Below the pieces are notes generated by a model, which was not told where the DNA came from, did not search any database, and saw nothing but the letters and a program-made list of their open reading frames with translations. Positions 1-11,548 of a stretch of 64,000 nt of DNA are shown in pieces; position 1 is the first letter of the stretch; the number at the start of each line of letters is the position of its first letter. Source of the DNA: Alnus glutinosa (Eukaryota; Streptophyta; Magnoliopsida; Fagales; Betulaceae); contig NC_084886.1 in NCBI RefSeq assembly GCF_958979055.1, positions 12,882,654 to 12,946,653 on the forward strand. Reading direction: 5' to 3'. Made by a program: the position numbers and the translations under genes.

Positions 1-392
1 GGAAGCTCACTGATTCAGCTCAGACAAGATATCATCATCAAGAAGTTTAAGCTATGAACACCAAGAAATCGTAACACAGGCCAAAAGCCAAAGCAAAAAG
101 CTTGGTCTAGTGGCAACATGTCACACAGACAGTTGAGACGATTATGAATAAAGTAAAGCTTGTGTAGAAAAGAATATAACATATGGCATCAAATGTGATG
201 CAATCCTTGTACTTGATATGGCATGGGGTTGTTTGAACCCTCCCAGTGACGCTGATAAGCCACTTCAGGTACCATAATAAAATTTAGAGCTCACTGTTGA
301 AGAAGAATGTAGTATGATGCACTAATTCATTGAATGTGAGGATTTAGGCCATTTCATGAAAAATAATAGTATTGAAAGACAAAAAAACATAC
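1..392. other. Intron of the G3BP-like gene at the window edge
   Basis: This stretch follows the last visible splice donor of the G3BP-like gene. It is AT-rich and holds no Gly/Arg-rich coding segment on the minus strand, so it is read as intron. No other feature is seen. Confidence 0.6.
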
Positions 393-3300
393 TTGCTCCC
401 CGAGATGGAATGTTGCTGTTTGGTCTCCGCTCTTCAATGTATACTTGTCGTCCAGCAATCTGAAGAGAACCCACCTACAGACATAAATCAAAGGCGTTTT
501 AATACACAAATCCAACAAAAACACAGAAATTCCTTTCTTCTTGATAAGTAATAAGATGCACAAAAGGGCATTCCGAAAGAAAATGATTTTAATCCAAATT
601 CTACTGTATAGATATCTGAAATTTAAGAAAGCTAAAAAAATAACTTAATACCACCAGAAAAAAGCTATACGAACTTGGGAAATTGGAATGATGTCAACCA
701 ATGAGAGAAAGGGTCAGAAAAAAGGTTCGTGTCAGAAAACAAATCAAATGCTTTTTTCCATTTTCTAGAAATATACTTGGATTGGTGAGAAGATCCATAA
801 TAATTAAAAGATATTTTATATCAGGGATTCTCAAAGCATATTCAAACCTTAATTGCGTTCTGAACACCAGTCATATCTTCAAATTCAACAAATGCATAGC
901 AAACACCAACATCCTGCACATAAATAAATATTTATCTTCATGCAATTTGATGATACAATGCAATAATACAGCTAATAAAGATGCCAAGGGTATGAACCTT
1001 GCGGCTTCTAATGACCACACCCTCGTCGCTGAGTCTACCGAAATTCTTGAATTCCTCCTCTATTTCAGAAGCAGATACCGTGGGTGGCAAGTTTCTCACA
1101 TAAACAGACCTAATTTCATCTACAAGTATCGACACAGTAAAATAAATGCTCCAAATTTTTTAACTTAACATAAACCACAGTTTTGAAGGCAATAGCAAAC
1201 AAATGATATCTTATCTTCAAAGGAAAAACATAAAATATATATATATATATATTCCAAGAAAGAAAATCCAAAATCCTATCCAATCTTTAGATATTTTATT
1301 GCTCTTATACCATAATGGAAATGCACATTAGGACTACTAGAAATCAAACCTTCATACTCCATTGTGGGAACCTCCTCTGCCATCTCTGCTATAGGCCTTT
1401 CAAATGAATTAAATGGCATAATTGATTGCTGAGTGGTGGGCTGTGAAGTATGATCCCATTCTGTAGTAACCGGCGCATTTTTGTTAGCAGAAGGCTGTGA
1501 AGCTACTGCCTGTGTGGGTTGCCCTTTAGCTACCCGTAACTTCCAAAACAATCAAGCAGGAAAAAAAAATCAGTCCCAGGTATGAATGGATCCCTCAAAT
1601 GGATAATTAGTAGATTTAGTACATACAATAGAAGCATAAGTGTGCTTTTGGGGCTCTCCAACAGGTTCCTCAACAGCAGGAAGCAGGTGGTCTTGTACAG
1701 CATTCACTGTATTCTGAAGTAAACCATTTGACTCTTCTGCAGCATTGTTCTCGAGCATGTGTTCAGACTCGGGGACTTGCTGCAATCGTTGCTCTGAAAA
1801 ACTATAATTGTCAACTAGACCATTTTCTTTGACCTCAGTAGGAGCCACAAACTCTCTTGCCTGGATTTCCCCACCCAGCAAATAATTGGACACTGCAAAA
1901 ACCATCATTTTCATTTACTAAATTATTGGGTGCAGGAAAATTTTCCTGTATCTGTACAAATAGACAGTTACCAAATCTGTCACAAAGATTTTAAAAAGGC
2001 AATATTAAGAAAGCTGTTCCTTATCAGCATGCATGAACAAAATTTTATTGAACACTGGTCACAAATTTTACAATTTCTAACCAAGAAGTAAAAACCACAT
2101 CAAACAGTATACTTGGCATTGCTAATCATAGACCTTACCTCATCAAGAACAACAAAATCCATATTTGTTTCATTACCAAAATTCTTGTAAACGAGCTCAA
2201 TACATATAATTACACATATTCCATTAATTTATTTCACCAATATAATCAAAAGCTTCTTTCCCTTTACAGTTGTACAACAAGATTGTGATTATTACACCCT
2301 GAGAGAATGAGAACTCATTATCCTTTAATTTAGGTTGAATGAACAATACCTGGATCTGGAATAGTAGAAGGAGCATTTAATTTGGAATCGAGATTGCTAT
2401 GGCCTAATAAGACAGCTGGATGGTGGCGAACTGGCTCATCATCAATGAAGTGAAAAATATCATTAAGCACAAAATAGCCTTTTTCCTGAGGTGCAAGGAA
2501 AAATGTCTGCACAAATTTCCTCTTTCCACTGAAATCCTTAATTTGCACCAAGCCCGAGACCATCACAAGGACACCTCCATTCCAGGATTCCAGAGAATGT
2601 GCTGTCTTGATTTCAATTCCTGTATAACTGAGTGACATAACAAGGGAGTAGATTTGCTGCCAAAAGAAAAGATAAAATTTGGATGAAGTATATCAAGAGA
2701 TCTATTATATGGACATACATAAATGATAAAAACTGAGTATTAGAACAGAGAAGATAGAGCATAAAAGGATAGCCCCTTAAGATGGAACCATTACTAAATC
2801 AGCACGACAATATTAGAAACAAACCTATCAACTAGAAAGTTACGTTAAAAATACAACAGAAACTTAGATCAAAATAGCTAAATGCACGACAATATATAAC
2901 CTGATTTACAGCAAACTCAATTACAAAAACAGGTGTCATTTAATCCCAAAGCTTTCACAAAAAGTTGGTAATAATTACTCATAGTGATGAATCTATAATT
3001 TCAGTAACGAATGTCCCCAAAAAACAATACAGCGAGACATTAGCTGGAAGCCTGGACCTAATGAAACAGAAACAGGTACTGCTGGAATGCGGTAGTGGCA
3101 TTTTATTCCATCTTTCATTGCTTATTGCTATTTTATGTCAGAATTTTCTCATTATCTACACAAACAATACATGCACTATCATTAAAGAAAGGAAAAAAAA
3201 ATCAAAATTTTAGAGAGTTCATCTCCATTATACCAACTCCAGACACCTAAACTTACTAAACCAATATGGATTCTTTAAAATAAAAGCACTGCATATCTTT

Positions 3301-4821
3301 ACAGGAAGTCATTGGCACCCATTTCCAATGAACGTCTTAAGAAAGAGTTCAGGTACTAACTTGAAAACACACAATAAACAAAAAGCAGGAGAATATCATA
3401 ACTAAAAAGTTGAAAGTTAAAAGGGTAATCACCCAATGCTGGTCTCACCTAAGTGGGGTCTTAGGATGGGCGGCTTGAATATTCTATTTCATGAAATTAT
3501 TAAGAAATAAATAAGCTCATGGAACACGTAAAACTGTTGTTGTAATGGACATTAACTTGTATAATCAATTAAAGGAACATGTTTCAAAAGATGATATCAT
3601 TGTTAACTTTGTATCATTGGTTTTTTTTTTCATATAAGCAACAGTGGAAGAGGAAGCATGACATTCTTATGCCATGTTGGTAGCGTATACACCTCTTCAA
3701 GTTATTAACTAATTCCAATAAAACAAGGGAACCCAATTACAACATTTATCTTGCATTCTAATAAATTGAGAATGACATTGTATCATAAAATGTGCAATTA
3801 TCTGCAACCACCATGTCAAATCAACTTTTTGTCTTAGTACGAGTGCACATGAAAAGAATGCAACAAATTTAGGCAAATGCATCAAGTAGACACATTGAGT
3901 AAACATGATAATGTTACTGTTGTGCTCCCTGAAAAGTTAACAGATAGTTTGCTTCAAATGATTGGTAAACCATCATTCCAACCAACATTCTCATAGTTCA
4001 AAGAAACAAATATCTTGCTTCCAGCACTTTGGGATACTCAACTAAGAATGTACACCACTGATGGACCATATGGCTATCTTACAAGTAGCGATTACTGAAT
4101 GACCAAAAACTACTATCCATATTTCCAAAAAAAAATAGTTCACCCCCTATGGCACCATACTTCATCAATTTACTCCCTTCGATTTTTCCATTTCCACAAA
4201 TGCATAGAGTATAAACCTGGGGTCGATACCTTTCACCTCAAAATTTCCAATGAACCAAAAAGATCAACTAAACCTACAACTCCTCTGGCAAAATGTATCA
4301 CAATGTAGCAAAAAGACCCCAGCAGATAAACAATCCCACATATAGTTCACATGGCAGGCAAAAAAATCATAACTAAAAAAAAAAAAAAAAAAACCCAAAC
4401 CAAGTAACACCCTTAGTTGTCACTTTCTTCATTTTTGATTGGAACGCATTACATCAATCTCAATTCAAACAGCTTTTATTCTAAAAAAAGGAACAAGAAA
4501 AACATGAACTCAAAACGCAAAATAAGATGAAAAAAGAGGAGAAGGATCTACGAGCATTGTAGCGGCGGTCTCGCGCGTGTTTCCGTCGATACGAAGCACG
4601 GTACTGGCATCGGAGTAGAACTGGTGCACAAAGTCCGGCTGCTGCTGCAGAACCTGGTAGTAGTGCCCCACAAAGTACGTTCCGACCTGTACCCATTCAC
4701 CACCACCACCATTAGAAACACAGTAAAAAAAAAAAAAAAAAAAAAAAATAGAGCAAAACCCAGAGAGAGAGAGAGTAGGGACCTGAGCAGCTGTGACCGG
4801 AACGGGAAAGGGCGTGGCCAT
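393..4821 (-). CDS. G3BP-like NTF2-domain and RRM protein (3' end missing)
   Basis: Exons by splice signals and phase: 4783-4821, 4552-4686, 2350-2656, 1627-1892, 1350-1539, 998-1119, 848-913, 393-474. Every junction keeps the frame and gives 402 visible residues. The N-terminus has the NTF2 fold signature (VGTYFVGHYYQVLQQQPDFV, then QIYSLVMSLSYTGIEIKTA), about residues 12-130. A low-complexity acidic/Gln-rich linker follows, then an RRM from about residue 315 (RSVYVRNLPPTVSASEIEEE, then VCYAFVEFEDMTGVQNAI). This order is that of the plant G3BP-like family, cytosolic RNA-binding proteins of stress granules. The start is the ATG at 4821, directly before the family-typical MATPFPVPVTAAQVG. Exon 8 ends in a GTATGT donor, and the Arg/Gly-rich C-terminal exon expected for the family was not found in bases 1-392, so it should lie beyond the left edge. 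Intron 2 is long (about 1.9 kb). The family assignment is firm. The paralogue is not determined. Confidence 0.93.
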
Positions 4822-5396
4822 TTTCCGAAACCCTCTAAAACCCTACGAAGCGAGAGAAAAAAAGGAAATCAAAACCCGGGACGAAGATGAGCAATGCCTC
4901 CTCTTGCCCCGCAAGATCTGAAACACACACCACCACCACCACCACCACCAAACAAAACCTGATACTTATAAGTTATTCATTAAGATTCACAAACAAAGCA
5001 CGTAAACATATGCAATATATGCGAATATTCGCAGAGAGATCTGAGATATGGTAAGGCTTTACAGATTGCTAGTGCTGGTGCGTGGGTTCTAGAGAGAGAG
5101 AGAGAGGATTACCTTGAGAGAGAGAGAGAGAGAGAGATCAGATTTTGGGGAAGATTTTTCTCCACTGGTTGTGCCCCCTTTGGGTTTTGTTGTATGTGCT
5201 ATTGTATCCTACTGTACACCCTTTTTTTCTCTTTTTTCTTTTCTTTGGGGTTTTGGGTATTTTCTGTGCGCAAAGTTTTTGGGTTTCTTTTCCTTATCCC
5301 TTCCTCATCTTTACGATGGCTTTTCTAATTTGACATTCTCCTATCAACTTTAAATATGCAAAATTGGAAAGACAATTTAGAGACGGGATGTCTTTA
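4822..5396. promoter_or_regulatory. 5' flank of the G3BP-like gene with GA/CT microsatellites
   Basis: This is the upstream region of the minus-strand G3BP-like gene. It holds a CAC-type repeat near 4925-4950 and two (GA)n runs at about 5091-5107 and 5115-5137, which read as (CT)n on the gene's strand. Pyrimidine-rich tracts like these are common in plant 5' UTRs and core promoters. No TATA box or transcription start could be fixed. The regulatory role is inferred from position only. Confidence 0.4.
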
Positions 5397-5684
5397 GGGT
5401 GCAAACATGGATTGCGATTTCGTAGTGAAAAAGTGCGATTTTAAACAAAATCGAATAAAATGAACCGTTTGAAAACTGTGTTTTTAAAAAATTGCGATTT
5501 GAAAACACAAAAAAGTGCTTATTCAAATCGCAGGCAATGTAGTGCTTTTTTGAAAACGCAGTATTTTAAAAGGTTAACCTATGATTTTAAATGCCAAACT
5601 GCGATTATACCAAACGCTTAACTGCGTTTTTAAAAATCACTTTTTTAAATTGTACTTTTTGAAATTACAAACTCAAACGGACCC
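5397..5684 (-). mobile_element. Harbinger/Tourist-like MITE, copy 1
   Basis: A 288-bp AT-rich element flanked by the 3-bp direct repeat TTA (5394-5396 and 5685-5687). Its ends are imperfect inverted repeats: GGGTGCAAACATGGATTGCG at the left and, read inward from the right, GGGTCCGTTTGAGTTTGTAA. Internal GCGATTT/AAATCGC motifs recur on both strands. The reverse complement aligns along its whole length with 24854-25138. The TTA duplication and termini fit PIF/Harbinger MITEs. It has no coding capacity. The superfamily is inferred. Confidence 0.72.
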
Positions 5685-5687
5685 TTA

Positions 5688-8190
5688 GTTGCACAACATA
5701 ATCATGCATAATATTTGTACAACAAGACAAATTAGTGAGACCTCTCATATGCATGAATTCCGCCAATGTGTGTTGTAGTACAAATATTGTGCACTTTTAT
5801 GTTGTGCAAAAATCATTTTTCTTTATAGACATGCTATTCTTTCATTTCTCGTCCATCTCTTTTTTAAAAGAAATATATATATATTTTACGCTTCCAAAGT
5901 TTTACAATTTTATTTTATTTTATTTTGCCTCCAATGTTTAAAAATTGACAATGTATCACAACAAAGTTTATAAAATTTTCAATGTACCAACTCCATTAGT
6001 TATTTATGTCATTTCTAATTAAAATTATTAAAAAATACCTAAATGCCCCTAACTTCCTATAAAAAAACATATGATCAAAATGATTTGGCGAACGAAGTGG
6101 CCGAGCCACACCCTAATGGCCCAGGTGAGGTTTTTTAAAAAAAAAATAAAAAAACAAATGGGTCATTTTGAAAATTTAACACGTGTATATAGGGCAATTT
6201 TAGAAAGTTTGTACCAAAAAAAAAATATGCGCGTGTGACGCATGTGAGCCATTTTTCATCAAAGAAGACGAAAATCTCTAACAAGTGAATAAAAACTTTG
6301 TTGAGATACCTTACCAGTTTTTAAATATTGGAGGAAAACAAACAAACAAAAAAAAAAGGGGAAGAAGAAGAAAAAAAGAAAAAAAAAGTTTTACCTCCCC
6401 AAATTTTAAATACTAGTTCTGTCCATGATTGAAGCCATGTTAAGAACTAAAAAAATTAACACCCTCTAATTATATGTTATCACATGTGATTAAAAATGTC
6501 AACAAGTTGTAAAAGAGTTATAGGTCTAATTATTATTATTATTATTATTATTATTATTTGTAATATAGATGGTCTTTGGCAAAAAAAAGAATAAAAAATT
6601 ATTTTATGAAGTTAGTGACAATCTCGATCAAAACCATCATATTCCTTCGATTGAGATTTGTGGGCAAAGCTTTTTCTGTAAATGGTATGAAAAGTTGATG
6701 GTCATAACACTAAGAATAGCCTATTAAATTGTGTCGAAGTTACATGTATACTGTGTTTGGATTGAATCATAGAATAATGATATATTCTTATCCTCCAAAT
6801 AAAACATTAATTCTAATCAATTTTATGGATTAATTTTTGCTAATTGAAACCGCCGCAGCAGCATTATAACATACATTTCTGTTTATTGAATACACAAGAG
6901 TGGGGAAGGAGGATTCAAACTAGTGATCTTCGTTTCATGAGGCGTAGTTCCCAGCCGATTGAGTTATCAATTTGAGATCACTTGAGGAGGAGGTATCATG
7001 AATTTTACAGTAGAAATCTTACAATCTGATATGATAACCTAAGTAAATAAAAACAGCTTTTTGGCTTAACTGAGATTGGTTGGAAACAGCTTTTTGGCTT
7101 AACATGCTCTGTCTCTCTGTTTGACAAAGAAATGATTATTGATTAGCTATGGACCCTAACTGTTCATCAGGCCATGATTAGGCTTATAACGTTATACGCG
7201 CTTACATCATCAAGGATTTGAATGTGACCAGTCTCTTAATAATATAATTTAAAGCTTAATCATTATTTTTATTAAAGAAATTGTGCACAACTCATGTGCC
7301 ATATGGTGTCTGCTTCGTAAATAACGGCAATAAACATCACGAGTATAAAGCTAAATATCTGAGTATTTCATTGATTAAATATCACGAGTATAAAGCTCTT
7401 TCATCACAAAGCATAAAGTTCTGCAAAATCATAAACATATGTTATGAACTTACAAAGTCATAGATACAAACAAAATTCTTAGAATAAAGTGTTATCTACG
7501 ATTTTCATCTTCCGCTAACTCACGTACAAAAATAGTTAAAGTACAATATTCACTACAAAATGCCTTTCTTTGGTCTTATTCTGGGTTGTTTTAAGGTAAA
7601 TTTTATGTATTTTCTGATCAGAAATGCTGACCCAACAATCCATTGACATACTTCAGCTGATAAATAAATTGTATCACCCTAAAATTTGCAAGTACTTATT
7701 TTGTTATATATAAAATTTTAAGCTGGAAAATTAATATTTTAGGAAAATGGTTTGTTTTAGAAAGATACCCGAATTAGAAAAGTTATCAAAATTGGAAACA
7801 ACTAGACAAGGCATGCCTAAATAAGATATGGGTTAAGTAGGAAACTAGACAAATGATGTCTTAAAAGGAAATCAGACAAAAAAGTTGTCTTAAAAAGAAA
7901 AAACATTCTTGAAATCTTATCCTTTTACACTATGTCACTGGTAGTCCGGTCAGGAATATTTGCAAAGACAAGAAACAAACACTTTGGAATACCTGCAAAG
8001 ACAAGAAACAGACACGGGTGACTCGCCGGAAGTATCGGTGGGAACACTTTGTTACCTAAGTTAGTAGGATATCTTTTTTGGAAAATTAAGAGGAAAAAGA
8101 GTGAGGATGAATCAAGGGTTCGATATAAAAGGTGGCATATCCTTGCGAATGACCTTAGGATCTGGTTGGAAATTAGAGAGAGAGAGAGGG
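5688..8190. other. Intergenic, AT-rich, simple repeats only
   Basis: No supportable gene is seen. The stretch holds an (ATT)n microsatellite at about 6529-6559, a SINE-like relic at 6885-6995 (listed separately), and a 17-bp direct repeat (ATCACGAGTATAAAGCT) near 7336 and 7380. A second short duplication, GCAAAGACAAGAAACA, lies near 7961 and 7995. Part of 7740-8190 may belong to an old retroelement, since a TATAAAAGG motif near 8124 precedes the copia relic, but this cannot be shown. Confidence 0.5.
6885..6995 (-). repeat. tRNA-derived SINE-like relic
   Basis: Read on the minus strand, a box-A-like segment (TAACTCAATCGGCTGGG, about 6953-6969) is followed about 25-30 bp later by a box-B-like segment (CACTAGTTTGAATCC, about 6911-6925). 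The spacing and motifs resemble an RNA polymerase III promoter of tRNA origin. The sequence does not fold into a proper tRNA, so this is read as a degraded plant SINE head or tRNA-derived repeat. The family is not identified. Confidence 0.4.
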
Positions 8191-8199
8191 ATTAAAAGT

Positions 8200-8640
8200 T
8201 GTTAGTCAATTCATGCATACTCCTCAGCAGCCTCATTGGGAGGCTTTCTGGCTCATTCCAATGCGGAAGCTGAGTACTGTGCCATGACCCATATTGCGTT
8301 TAAGATATTATGGGTTTGTTATCTGCTTCGTGATATGGGTGTTGATGTGCCGTCTCCTACGCATATGAATTGTGATAATCATGCATCTATTTTTCTTGCT
8401 AGCAATCCAGAGTTTCATGAGCGTACTAAACACATTGTGGTTGATTGCCATTTTATTTGTGATATCTTAATGCAAAAGTAGATTGTCACTCTTTATGTCA
8501 AGTATGGGGATCAATTGGTTGATATTCTTACTAAACTATTGACTCGTTCTTCCTTTAGTAGTCTTTGTTCTAAGCTGTTCATGCTTGATCTTTATGCTCT
8601 GCTTGAGGGGGAGTGTTAGAGTTCTTGAGTTATTGGTTAT
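8200..8640 (+). mobile_element. Ty1/copia retrotransposon fossil (RNase H end, polypurine tract, LTR start)
   Basis: A fossil of a Ty1/copia element. The RNase H C-terminal region is recognisable at about 8236-8480 (AHSNAEAEYCAM, MNCDNHASIFLASNPEFHER, TKHIVVDCHF). A polypurine tract (GAGGGGGAG) near 8605 is followed by the start of a 3' LTR beginning TGTTAG near 8614. The rest of pol, gag and an obvious 5' LTR are absent, so only the 3' end survives. The copy is broken and looks old. The outer edges are approximate. Confidence 0.75.
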
Positions 8641-9069
8641 TGTTGTTACTTTGTTTTTTTTTTTTTTTTATCTTTCATGTGGGCTCTCTTCTGGAATATG
8701 AGGCTGTATATACATCATACATATATATATATGGCTGGCTAGCACAAGAAACTTATATCTATCCAATGCTTACAGAAAACTATGAAAATGTGATTTATCT
8801 GGTATTTGTTAGCTAAGCAAAACCAAAATCATTATTAGCATTAATTAGCAAAGACAGTCATTAAATATCACAGTGACAGTTTTACTAGGAAGATACAAAG
8901 GTGGAACATTAATTATAGACAAAAAAGAAATGAAAAGGATTTCTCAGTCACTGAAAGTCATTGCACTGTGATAGCCAAATAGCAAGCATATCATTTTCAT
9001 TCTTAAGAGCCACTGACATGGAAGTTTGATCTTTAACCTGCTTTATATTTATCCCAGCTCTTCATTTCA

Positions 9070-10014
9070 TCATGATCGCTTTCCTTGAGCCAGGCTTACG
9101 CGCATTGATCGCCCTTCAAGTTCCTACAGGGCCAAGGAATAACAAGGAGCAATTAGTAACTCCAAACTAGTATGTGTGTAATGTTATAATATATGCAGAT
9201 TGTAATCAGATTTGATTTCCTAAAAGATAATCAGAATGATTTGAATACAATCATATGTTCTAACATGTAAGAGATTGAAGAAAGAGGGGGAAGGAAGAGA
9301 CTGAGAGTAATTAAATACCACTCCATTAAGAGATTCAAGGGCAGTTTCCATCTCTGATCTTGTGGAATAGCATACAAAGCCATAACCACGTGACTTTCCT
9401 GTCTCCCCATCATACAGAACCCTTGCTCCAACCACATTCCCATACTCCTGAAATGCTTGGGTCAAACTCTCAGCTGTGACTGACCAGGATAAATTCCCAA
9501 CAAAAAGCTTGTGCTCAGTCTCTGGATATAGAGGATCTTTAGGTTTAGGTTTGTCCGAAAAATTCACCCTCAAGGTTCGCCCCATATATTCCTGAAACAT
9601 CCAAATTCACTGTTAGAATATAAATTAAATAATTAAATTCATCATTTCCTATCAATTTAAACTTTTGAGACAAGTGATGATTTAACATTGCATTAAAGGA
9701 AAGCTCATGAGTTTGAACCTTGTTTCCATTGTTTACCCCATTTCAATTAAATATTGAACGTATTAAGCCTCACCTATTAAGAGGAGTTTGAGCTCACACA
9801 CGAGGAAGAATGTTAGAATATAAATTAAATGATTAAATTCACTCATTCTTATTAGCTTAAGCTTTTGGGGTAAGTGGTTATCTAATACTCTCTAGTATTG
9901 ATGAAAATGAAAGAAAGAAAGGAAGAACTAAAATAATCAAATATTTCTGTCTATTATTCAGTCATCAGAGTCAATATAACATGTTAATTACAGGCAGAGA
10001 TATACACACACAGC

Positions 10015-10048
<34 letters not shown>

Positions 10049-11548
10049 CTTACTTTTCCATCCAGATTTTCAATAACCACATTACAATCTTCAATGCTAC
10101 TCATTGTCACAAATGCAAATCCTCTGCTTCTCCCAGTATCCCTATCATAGAGAACCTATAACCATTTGCATTAATTTAAGGACATACTGAAATAGTAAAT
10201 AAAAATGCCAATGATGATGTTATCAAATTGCATGCCAAAGAAACAACAAACAAGAGAAGAAACAGAACTTTAGGTGTGAATTGAGAGTCTCAGAAGGCAT
10301 TTGATAAGGATTTGCTGCACTAAATTTACATCTTGATATGGTTGCAGTTGAAAATATCAAGTAATAATATGAAATTGATAGATTGATTGATTGATTGGGA
10401 GCTATCCTTCTCCAATCCTTATTGCATTTTCAAGAAAACTCCACTCGTTCAACTTTTGCAACCTGAAAATTGTAAATGTTGGTGCTTGGGAATGAACGTT
10501 TGAGTAAAAATAAGACAAAACCATCACCTTGGCTTTATTAATAGAATTATTAACATTATCATTTTTAACTTCTGTAGACTAAATCAACATCTCTGGTTAT
10601 GTATAAGATAGAAACCCATGACAGATAAGCTCTCAAGGAGTCATGTTCTGGGATTAATAGCACTTGTTAAATTTCTCTTGAATTGTGCTTTTTGGGCACA
10701 TTTGGTAAGAAACTACTACAGCAGCACTACATCTATTTCACATATTTGTAGCTCTGATCAAGTATGCTCAAACATGGCTTATCAAGTAATCAACTAAATG
10801 TTCAAACTGGGGCATAGTCTGATTCCATGCATATGCAAACAACTAAAGCTAACCATAATCACCACTCAGGAATCAATACTTGACGTTGTAATTGAAGAAA
10901 AAAGGAAAGTAAGAGAGGATAAAAAAAACCCACGAACTTATTTCAAAGTCAGGAAAAAATCCCAACTGCCAAGAAGACATAGCATCAAAATTTTGCTTCC
11001 TGATCTCACCATGAAGCTATTCCACTCCATATGTCATTAACTTACTCAGCCATCATTACTAACAACATAACCAACACAAAAGAAAAAAGAATCTAAGGAA
11101 GAAAATATTGGATGCTAAATACCTCAATCAGCTCTGGGCTTCCAAAGTCCTGAATTATGCCAGCAAGCTGGGCACTGTCAACACTGTAAGGCAGATTCCC
11201 AAAGTAAAGCTTAGTACCCACAGGACCCTGATCAGCCTCTCCATCCAATATTACTTCCTCTCCTTCCTTATCTTCCTCCTCAACCAACCCTGCGTCCACC
11301 TCAGCTGTCACCGCCACCTCTTCTTGGGCAACAGCAGCTGATATCCTCAGCAGCCGCCACTTGGTCGGGATGGCACTAACTGAAAGCTGTTCGATCCTGT
11401 AAGAATGAGATATTGATGCTAACACGCGTGTGGATGAGATTCTAAGGAGAGGGTCACATGGCATCAAGTGCTTAGAGCGAATACATTTGAGGGTGTTCAT
11501 GGATGAAGAGAAAGATGAGCCAACAGCCACGGCTGCAGTGGCTGCCAT
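9070..11548 (-). CDS. Chloroplast RNA-binding protein with two RRMs (cpRNP, CP29-like)
   Basis: Four exons, 11123-11548, 10054-10155, 9319-9591 and 9070-9123, join in phase to give a complete 284-residue protein ending in TGA. Residues 1 to about 70 are rich in Ser/Ala/Arg and poor in acid, as expected for a plastid transit peptide. An acidic stretch (residues about 75-105) precedes RRM1 from about residue 113 (RNP2 LYFGNL, RNP1 RGFAFVTM) and RRM2 from about residue 197 (RNP2 LFVGNL, RNP1 RGYGFVCY). Chloroplast RNPs of this type bind and stabilise plastid mRNAs and assist editing. The sequence strongly recalls Arabidopsis At1g60000, from memory. Two introns of usual size surround exon 2, and the intron between exons 2 and 3 carries a TRIM relic. 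The start is the first ATG of the transit peptide. Confidence 0.93.
9611..9887 (+). mobile_element. TRIM-type miniature LTR retroelement fossil
   Basis: Two 77-bp direct repeats, 9611-9687 and 9811-9887, both beginning TGTTAGAATATAAATTAAAT, flank an internal region of about 120 bp. A degenerate primer-binding-site-like start follows the first repeat, and a purine-rich tract (CGAGGAAGAA) immediately precedes the second. This LTR, PBS, PPT, LTR layout without coding capacity is that of a terminal-repeat retrotransposon in miniature. The LTRs have diverged moderately, so the copy is old. It sits in an intron of the chloroplast RNP gene. A related copy is at 42571-42806. Confidence 0.7.

Noticed and set aside
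701-1168. 155-codon frame on the plus strand
   Set aside because: Antisense to RRM exons of the G3BP-like gene, so a shadow frame.
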